A stretch of 64,000 bases of DNA, taken from NCBI RefSeq assembly GCF_029222905.1, contig NZ_JARHUE010000001.1, positions 496,001 through 560,000 of the forward strand, given 5' to 3'. Below, piece after piece: positions 59,753-64,000 of this stretch; the first letter of the stretch is position 1, and every line of letters begins with the position of its first letter. A model generated the notes under the pieces. That model was not told the DNA's origin. It saw only the letters and a list, made by a program, of their open reading frames with translations, and ran no database searches. The position numbers were made by a program, and so were the translations under genes. This DNA comes from Neptuniibacter sp. CAU 1671 (GTDB lineage: Bacteria > Pseudomonadota > Gammaproteobacteria > Pseudomonadales > Balneatricaceae).

Positions 59753-61108
59753 TTAAACGTTTGCCAATTTGTTTGGTACTTCACTCTGTACAGTCGCGGG
59801 CACGTTAGCCTCCGGATAAGGCTTGGACAGCAGCTCTACTTCGTCAATGCCGAGATCTTCTACTGCATCAGGCACACGCAGAACATTCAGTTTTTTCAGG
59901 GCATAAGAAACCAGATAACCCGGGACAAAACCGACAATTGCAATCAACACCGCCGACAGAGCCTGACCGGTAAACGAGATACTTGGCAGCCCTTCTGCAT
60001 TTGGTGTACCTGCAGCAAAGACACCGACAAAGAGAAGGGAAAGAAAACCCGCAAAGCCATGTACTGAAACAGCACCAACCGCATCATCAATACCACGACG
60101 TTCCAAGAACTGAGCACATTTGACTGTGGCAATACCGGAGCCCACCGCCAACACAAACGCCAGCGCCGGGTCATACAGGTCCAACCCTGCCGCCACTGAG
60201 ATAATGCCGACCAAACCACCTGACATCGCCCAAAATGGATCTCGGGTCGCAAAGTAACAACCCAGAATCCCACCGGCAAAGCCCATCAGTGTATTAAAAG
60301 CAAAAGCAGACAGGTTAGTGGGTGTGCCATAAATCGTGGTCCAACCCGTATCACCGGTATTAAAGATGATGCAACCACCTAGGAAGCCAAAGAAGCCGAA
60401 GATAATCATCATCAGACCAATCAAGGTCATCGGCAGACTGTGCGGTGCAATTGTCTGGGCAATGCCCTGGATAAACTTACCTTTACGTGCACCCAGATTG
60501 ATGAGCACACCCAGGGTAAAGAAGCCAGCAACAGCATGGACTACACCCGCAGCACCAACATCATGGTATCCCAGTTTTGTTAGCAACCAGCCTTCCGGAT
60601 GCCAGCCCCAGGAGGCCGCCAGAATCCAGATAACACTGCCAACCAGCACCGTCAAAATCAGGAATGCACTCACCCGAATCCGCTCTATCACCGCACCTGA
60701 CAGGATAGAACCGGTCGTTGCCCCGAACAGAGCAAAGGCCGCCCAGAATACGCCCGTCCCCATCTCATCGAGCTTTGGTCCCATGCTCTGAGACCAGGGA
60801 AGAGCATCAGCAACAGACGACGGGATAATACCCGCCGGAAACGAAAGGTAGATCCACCAGCCGACGAGGTAAAATGCCGGAATAATCATTGCCAGTGCGA
60901 GGATATTCTTAATCCCTGCGGCTAATGCATTTTTACTGCGTGATGCCCCCATTTCGTAGGCCAGGAAACCGGCATGAATCATCAGCATCAGTGCCGTACA
61001 CCACCAGTAGTACACCTCCATATTCATGGTCTGATGCATCTCTACCAGAGCCTGCTGCGCTTTCAGCGCAGCATCAAGACTTTCTAGACTTAACGTTTCA
61101 GTGCTCAT
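59753..61108 (-). CDS. amt: Ammonium transporter, Amt family
   Basis: A 451-residue, 11-helix transporter. AGVVHAVAGFFTLGVLINLG and GAVSVHGFAGFLSLLFVGVF carry the twin pore His residues, and FLAYEMGASRSKNA and FGFFGFLGGCIIFNTGDTGW are typical of the family. It lacks a signal peptide of the E. coli AmtB kind and the N-terminus is a soluble helix. No glnK is next to it. Four-base overlap with the GATase-like gene (ATGA). Confidence 0.92.
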   Translation of the reverse strand: MSTETLSLESLDAALKAQQALVEMHQTMNMEVYYWWCTALMLMIHAGFLAYEMGASRSKNALAAGIKNILALAMIIPAFYLVGWWIYLSFPAGIIPSSVADALPWSQSMGPKLDEMGTGVFWAAFALFGATTGSILSGAVIERIRVSAFLILTVLVGSVIWILAASWGWHPEGWLLTKLGYHDVGAAGVVHAVAGFFTLGVLINLGARKGKFIQGIAQTIAPHSLPMTLIGLMMIIFGFFGFLGGCIIFNTGDTGWTTIYGTPTNLSAFAFNTLMGFAGGILGCYFATRDPFWAMSGGLVGIISVAAGLDLYDPALAFVLAVGSGIATVKCAQFLERRGIDDAVGAVSVHGFAGFLSLLFVGVFAAGTPNAEGLPSISFTGQALSAVLIAIVGFVPGYLVSYALKKLNVLRVPDAVEDLGIDEVELLSKPYPEANVPATVQSEVPNKLANV

Positions 61109-61857
61109 ATTACTTTCTCCTCCATACCCTGCTGGGTATTGATTAGATTTAACCAGCGATCGACCACAGCCTGCCCAAATGCCTGTTGTTGAGTTTGGTG
61201 ACGGGGAAAGTCCTGATCAGCTTTCGCAATCAACGCATCAATCTGCGCCGGATCTTTGGACGGGTTACCAATTAACTCACGCCTGTTCCAGGTATCCACA
61301 ATCTCTGGATTAATCTCAAAGTGACATTGAAAACCGTAAATATGGTGGCCCAGGCGATATACCTGATTCTGAATGGCATCTCCCGTCATCAGTAAGGTCG
61401 CACCCACCGGCAGTTCAAAGGTGTCACTGTGCAACTCAAACAGATGGATATTCTGCGGCAGGCCATGTAACAGTGGGTCTTGCAAGCCCTCTTTTGTCAT
61501 CGATAATTTTGTGAAGCCATATTCCAGAAAACCCTGAGGTTTCACTGTGGCGTTAAACGCATAGGCAATAGCTTGAGAACCAAGACAAGACCCCAAAATC
61601 GGTTTGCGCTGGTCAGAAAATTTGTGAATCAATGCAGACAGCTCATCAAAATAGTCCTTTAAGCTCGGATCATGCACACTGACCTCACCCCCAAAGATGA
61701 TCAACGCATCAAATCTATCCAGCACCTCTGGAAAGCGATCGCCCTTGCGGCGGTAAAACCATTCACAGGTGCCACCCCGTTCGGCGATAACTTCGCAGAT
61801 CTGCCCGGATTCAACGGGACCATCCATGCCTCCGGCCATAATGGCTGCTATGTGCAT
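61105..61857 (-). CDS. Class-I glutamine-amidotransferase-like hydrolase
   Basis: A 250-residue GATase1-fold protein. ALIIFGGEVSVHDPSLKDYF precedes PILGSCLGSQAIAYAFNATV (nucleophile Cys), and IYGFQCHFEINPEIVDTWNR has the catalytic His and Glu. It resembles GMP-synthase-type amidotransferases but is not fused to a synthetase. In gamma-glutamyl pathways (PuuD, AtdA2 types) such enzymes hydrolyse gamma-glutamyl amides, which fits the neighbouring GS homologue. Its ATG overlaps the dioxygenase stop (TGATG). Confidence 0.86.
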   Translation of the reverse strand: MHIAAIMAGGMDGPVESGQICEVIAERGGTCEWFYRRKGDRFPEVLDRFDALIIFGGEVSVHDPSLKDYFDELSALIHKFSDQRKPILGSCLGSQAIAYAFNATVKPQGFLEYGFTKLSMTKEGLQDPLLHGLPQNIHLFELHSDTFELPVGATLLMTGDAIQNQVYRLGHHIYGFQCHFEINPEIVDTWNRRELIGNPSKDPAQIDALIAKADQDFPRHQTQQQAFGQAVVDRWLNLINTQQGMEEKVI

Positions 61858-62717
61858 CAGATCACCCCTCGCTGAATAAACTCATCCAGACCCGGGGTCC
61901 GATAGCCATCATCCCGGTAGGTAATCGGGAAATAGCTTTCATCAACCTCATTGGAACCAAAGCGTTTGTACTTGCCGTAAATAGGGCCATTGCCGATCTT
62001 CATAAGATCAGGATTGAACTCGATATCATGCTGAAAGAAGTGCGCAGCCAGTGCCTTGCGCGAGTTTTCAGTTTTATTAATTCTGGAACCGTGCCATAAC
62101 CAGCCATCATGGAACGCTCCACCACCCGGAGGCACAACAACCGGCACCAGCTCAATTTCAAGATCATTCGCTTCAGCCCATTCCCGTACCTCTTTGAGGT
62201 CATCATCCGGGCCATGGAACTGCATAATCGGTTTAGCCTGGCCCCACTTATGGGAACCTTTTATGTACACCAGCGTGCCGCCTTCTGCGGTGGTCTGCCC
62301 CAAAGCAACCCAACAACTCACCAGAGCGGGTTTATCGATCCACAGGGAGTACATGCTGTCCTGATGGAAACCGATTGAACGACCTGCCGGGGGTTTCCAT
62401 AACAGGTTATCAATCATCAACCGGGTGCCATCCCAACCCGCTAACTGAGCACAGGCACGTCCCAGGTTTTCCGACAGAATATGCCGCGCCACTGTCAGAT
62501 CAGACTTCCAGGCATTACATATCTGTTTCGTGTACGGCGGATCACCCACGGGCAGGTTAACCTCATCCGGCTTCACCCCCGTTTCATAACTGCCGTCGAA
62601 CACCGCTTCAAATTTTTCCAATATGTCAGCCGCGGCTTCAGGCTCAATAATTTTGTCGACGATGAGGAATCCATCTTCGTGATACTGCGCAATCTGTGCT
62701 GGAGTTAATTCAATCAT
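61857..62717 (-). CDS. PhyH-family Fe(II)/2-oxoglutarate dioxygenase
   Basis: A 286-residue phytanoyl-CoA dioxygenase-like enzyme. AQYHEDGFLIVDKIIEPEAA opens the fold, SIGFHQDSMYSLWI has the HxD iron ligands, and GGGAFHDGWLWHGSRINKTE the third His, with the 2-OG Arg/Lys near NKTENSRKALA. The substrate is not visible from sequence; relatives hydroxylate small molecules such as ectoine or amino acids. It starts 30 bases after the GS homologue's stop. Confidence 0.88.
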   Translation of the reverse strand: MIELTPAQIAQYHEDGFLIVDKIIEPEAAADILEKFEAVFDGSYETGVKPDEVNLPVGDPPYTKQICNAWKSDLTVARHILSENLGRACAQLAGWDGTRLMIDNLLWKPPAGRSIGFHQDSMYSLWIDKPALVSCWVALGQTTAEGGTLVYIKGSHKWGQAKPIMQFHGPDDDLKEVREWAEANDLEIELVPVVVPPGGGAFHDGWLWHGSRINKTENSRKALAAHFFQHDIEFNPDLMKIGNGPIYGKYKRFGSNEVDESYFPITYRDDGYRTPGLDEFIQRGVI

Positions 62718-62747
62718 GCTAACGAATCCTTATAGTCAGTCGGCCAA

Positions 62748-64000
62748 TCAATAGAATGTGAGGTAGCGATTCACTTCCCAGTCGGAAACAACGTGGTGAT
62801 ATTCCGTCCACTCCTGGCGTTTAAGTCTGATAAAACTGGAAATTAAGCGTTGTCCCAGCGCATGCTCAAAGAAGGTGTCGTTCTCAAGCGCATCCAGAGC
62901 TTCACTGAGGTTTTTAGGCAGACAGGAGACATTCAGCTCCTCTAACTGGGCCTTGCTGAGATCATAGAAATTCACAGCATGAGCTTCAGGTGCTTCGAGA
63001 TTACGAGCGATGCCATCCATACCTGCAGCGATCACCGCTGCCGTTGCCAGATAGGGATTCATGCTGCCATCACCAATTCGGATCTCGATCCGGCCATACG
63101 GAATACGCACCATCGCTGAACGGTTGTTATCCCCATAGGCGATAAACACAGGTGCCCAACTCGGGCTACCTGGGGTACCCAAAACCAGTCGTTTGTATGA
63201 ATTTACAGAAGGGCAAAGCAGCGCGGTCAGTGCCGGTGCATGCTCAATAATGCCGGCAATAAACTGATAGGCCGTTTTGGATAAGCCCATCCCGCTCGGA
63301 TCACTTGCATCATGGAAGATGTTGTTGTCCGCTTCATCCACAAGCGAACAGTGCATGTGCATGCCATTGCCTGTGGTGGTAGATGACAGTTTTGGCAGGA
63401 AGCTGCAGATCGCCCCCATGTTGTTGGCCACTTCCTTCGCGGCCATCTTGAAGAACTGAATATTGTCCGCTGACTTAAGCGCTTCATCGAAATCAAAATT
63501 CATCTCAAACTGACCATTCGCATCCTCATGATCAATTTGATAAACCTTCAGACCCACACAGGAGAGCGCCTCATACATTTGTTCCAGGAACTTGGCGTTG
63601 CGGGTAATGCCCTGATAATCGTAGGCGGGCTTGGCCAGCGTATCGGTTGAATCGAAGGGTACGACCTTACCGTTCTCATCCCGTTTGAGCAGATATAACT
63701 CCGGCTCCAGACCCGTCATAAAACGCAGGCCCTGCTCTTTCAGCTTCGCCGTTTGTGCTGCCAGCACATTACGCGGATCAAGCGGATAAGGGGTATCCGC
63801 GACCATACCGGTACCGCGAATGCATGCATATCCCGGCAACCAGGGCAGCAACGTCAACGTTTTTAAATCCGCCACCATAAGGTATTCAGGATCTTGTGGG
63901 GTCATATCAAAGCCAAGAATCGCTGCACCGGCAAAACCGGCACCCGATGTAGTCAGGCTTTTCAAACAATGAACGGGCGCCGCTTTACTTTTGATCCCAC
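62748..64000 (-). CDS. GlnT-type glutamine synthetase homologue (N-terminus beyond window)
   Basis: At least 417 residues, running without a stop to the window end (the reading frame continues into GIKSKAAPVHCLKSLTTSGA). Motifs: LEPELYLLKRDENGK, YQIDHEDANGQFEMNFDFDE (Glu metal ligands), GNGMHMHCSLVDEADNN (the HMH-type segment), and AMVRIPYGRIEIRIGDGSMN (substrate/ATP side). The class is GSIII-like/GlnT, which includes gamma-glutamylmethylamide synthetase (GmaS) and gamma-glutamylanilide-type ligases as well as true glutamine synthetases. First visible gene of the five-gene operon, so it may act on an amine rather than ammonia. Confidence 0.88.
   Translation of the reverse strand, partial: GIKSKAAPVHCLKSLTTSGAGFAGAAILGFDMTPQDPEYLMVADLKTLTLLPWLPGYACIRGTGMVADTPYPLDPRNVLAAQTAKLKEQGLRFMTGLEPELYLLKRDENGKVVPFDSTDTLAKPAYDYQGITRNAKFLEQMYEALSCVGLKVYQIDHEDANGQFEMNFDFDEALKSADNIQFFKMAAKEVANNMGAICSFLPKLSSTTTGNGMHMHCSLVDEADNNIFHDASDPSGMGLSKTAYQFIAGIIEHAPALTALLCPSVNSYKRLVLGTPGSPSWAPVFIAYGDNNRSAMVRIPYGRIEIRIGDGSMNPYLATAAVIAAGMDGIARNLEAPEAHAVNFYDLSKAQLEELNVSCLPKNLSEALDALENDTFFEHALGQRLISSFIRLKRQEWTEYHHVVSDWEVNRYLTFY

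Overview
The window is chromosomal DNA of a free-living Gram-negative bacterium, most likely a marine gammaproteobacterium of the Oceanospirillales type (inference). Supporting signs are the hdfR/maoP pair, srkA, a DUF2058 gene, hrpB, trhO, a long-form SAICAR synthase and moderate GC with AT-rich intergenic gaps. It is densely coding. I see no rRNA, tRNA, CRISPR array, insertion sequence, phage gene or attachment site. Only a few intergenic stretches exceed 300 bases.

0-30 kb is mostly housekeeping and accessory single genes. It holds a truncated acylphosphatase and a BrkB-type membrane protein; an arsC, wrbA-like, DUF2069, SufS-SufE fusion and MazG-like run; a RimB-RimK fusion; three LysR regulators, one next to an MFS exporter and one (hdfR) divergent from maoP; an srkA-alkC stress pair; a KefB/C-type antiporter; a ferredoxin-NADP reductase; the hrpB helicase; a double-receiver response regulator with a degenerate first domain; a YgjP-like metallopeptidase divergent from a uracil-DNA-glycosylase-family gene; a MoxR/DUF58/TgpA-type transglutaminase operon; a SlyD-like isomerase; and a small Cys-rich protein.

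29.5-45.5 kb carries a PAS-GGDEF protein with a broken signature, a fold-III ornithine/lysine decarboxylase, purC, alr, a secreted HExxH protein, trhO, an orphan ectoine-type aspartate kinase, a Pit phosphate transporter with its PhoU-like partner, a lipoprotein hydrolase, hisC and a secreted glycine-rich anchor-type protein.

45.4-64 kb is the most distinctive part. A complete set of [NiFe]-hydrogenase maturation genes (order hypF-A-B-C-D-E, minus strand) has no hydrogenase structural gene in view. Upstream of it is a PAS-containing sigma-54 activator, transcribed divergently from a cyanate-utilisation operon (NrtA/CmpA-type binding protein, permease, ATPase, cyanase, NTF2-like protein). The shared intergenic region holds three ACGA-N4-TCGT dyads and a well-spaced -24/-12 promoter facing the cyanate operon. 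After a diguanylate cyclase comes a compact minus-strand operon: a GlnT-type glutamine synthetase homologue (truncated by the window end), a PhyH-family Fe(II)/2-oxoglutarate dioxygenase, a class-I glutamine-amidotransferase-like protein, an ammonium transporter and a 64-residue membrane peptide. Ligase plus oxygenase plus amidotransferase-like hydrolase is the logic of gamma-glutamyl-protected amine oxidation, as in aniline and putrescine catabolism. I consider this the best candidate for an undescribed pathway here. Together the right third is a nitrogen-scavenging region: cyanate to ammonia, ammonium uptake, and glutamine or gamma-glutamylamide synthesis.
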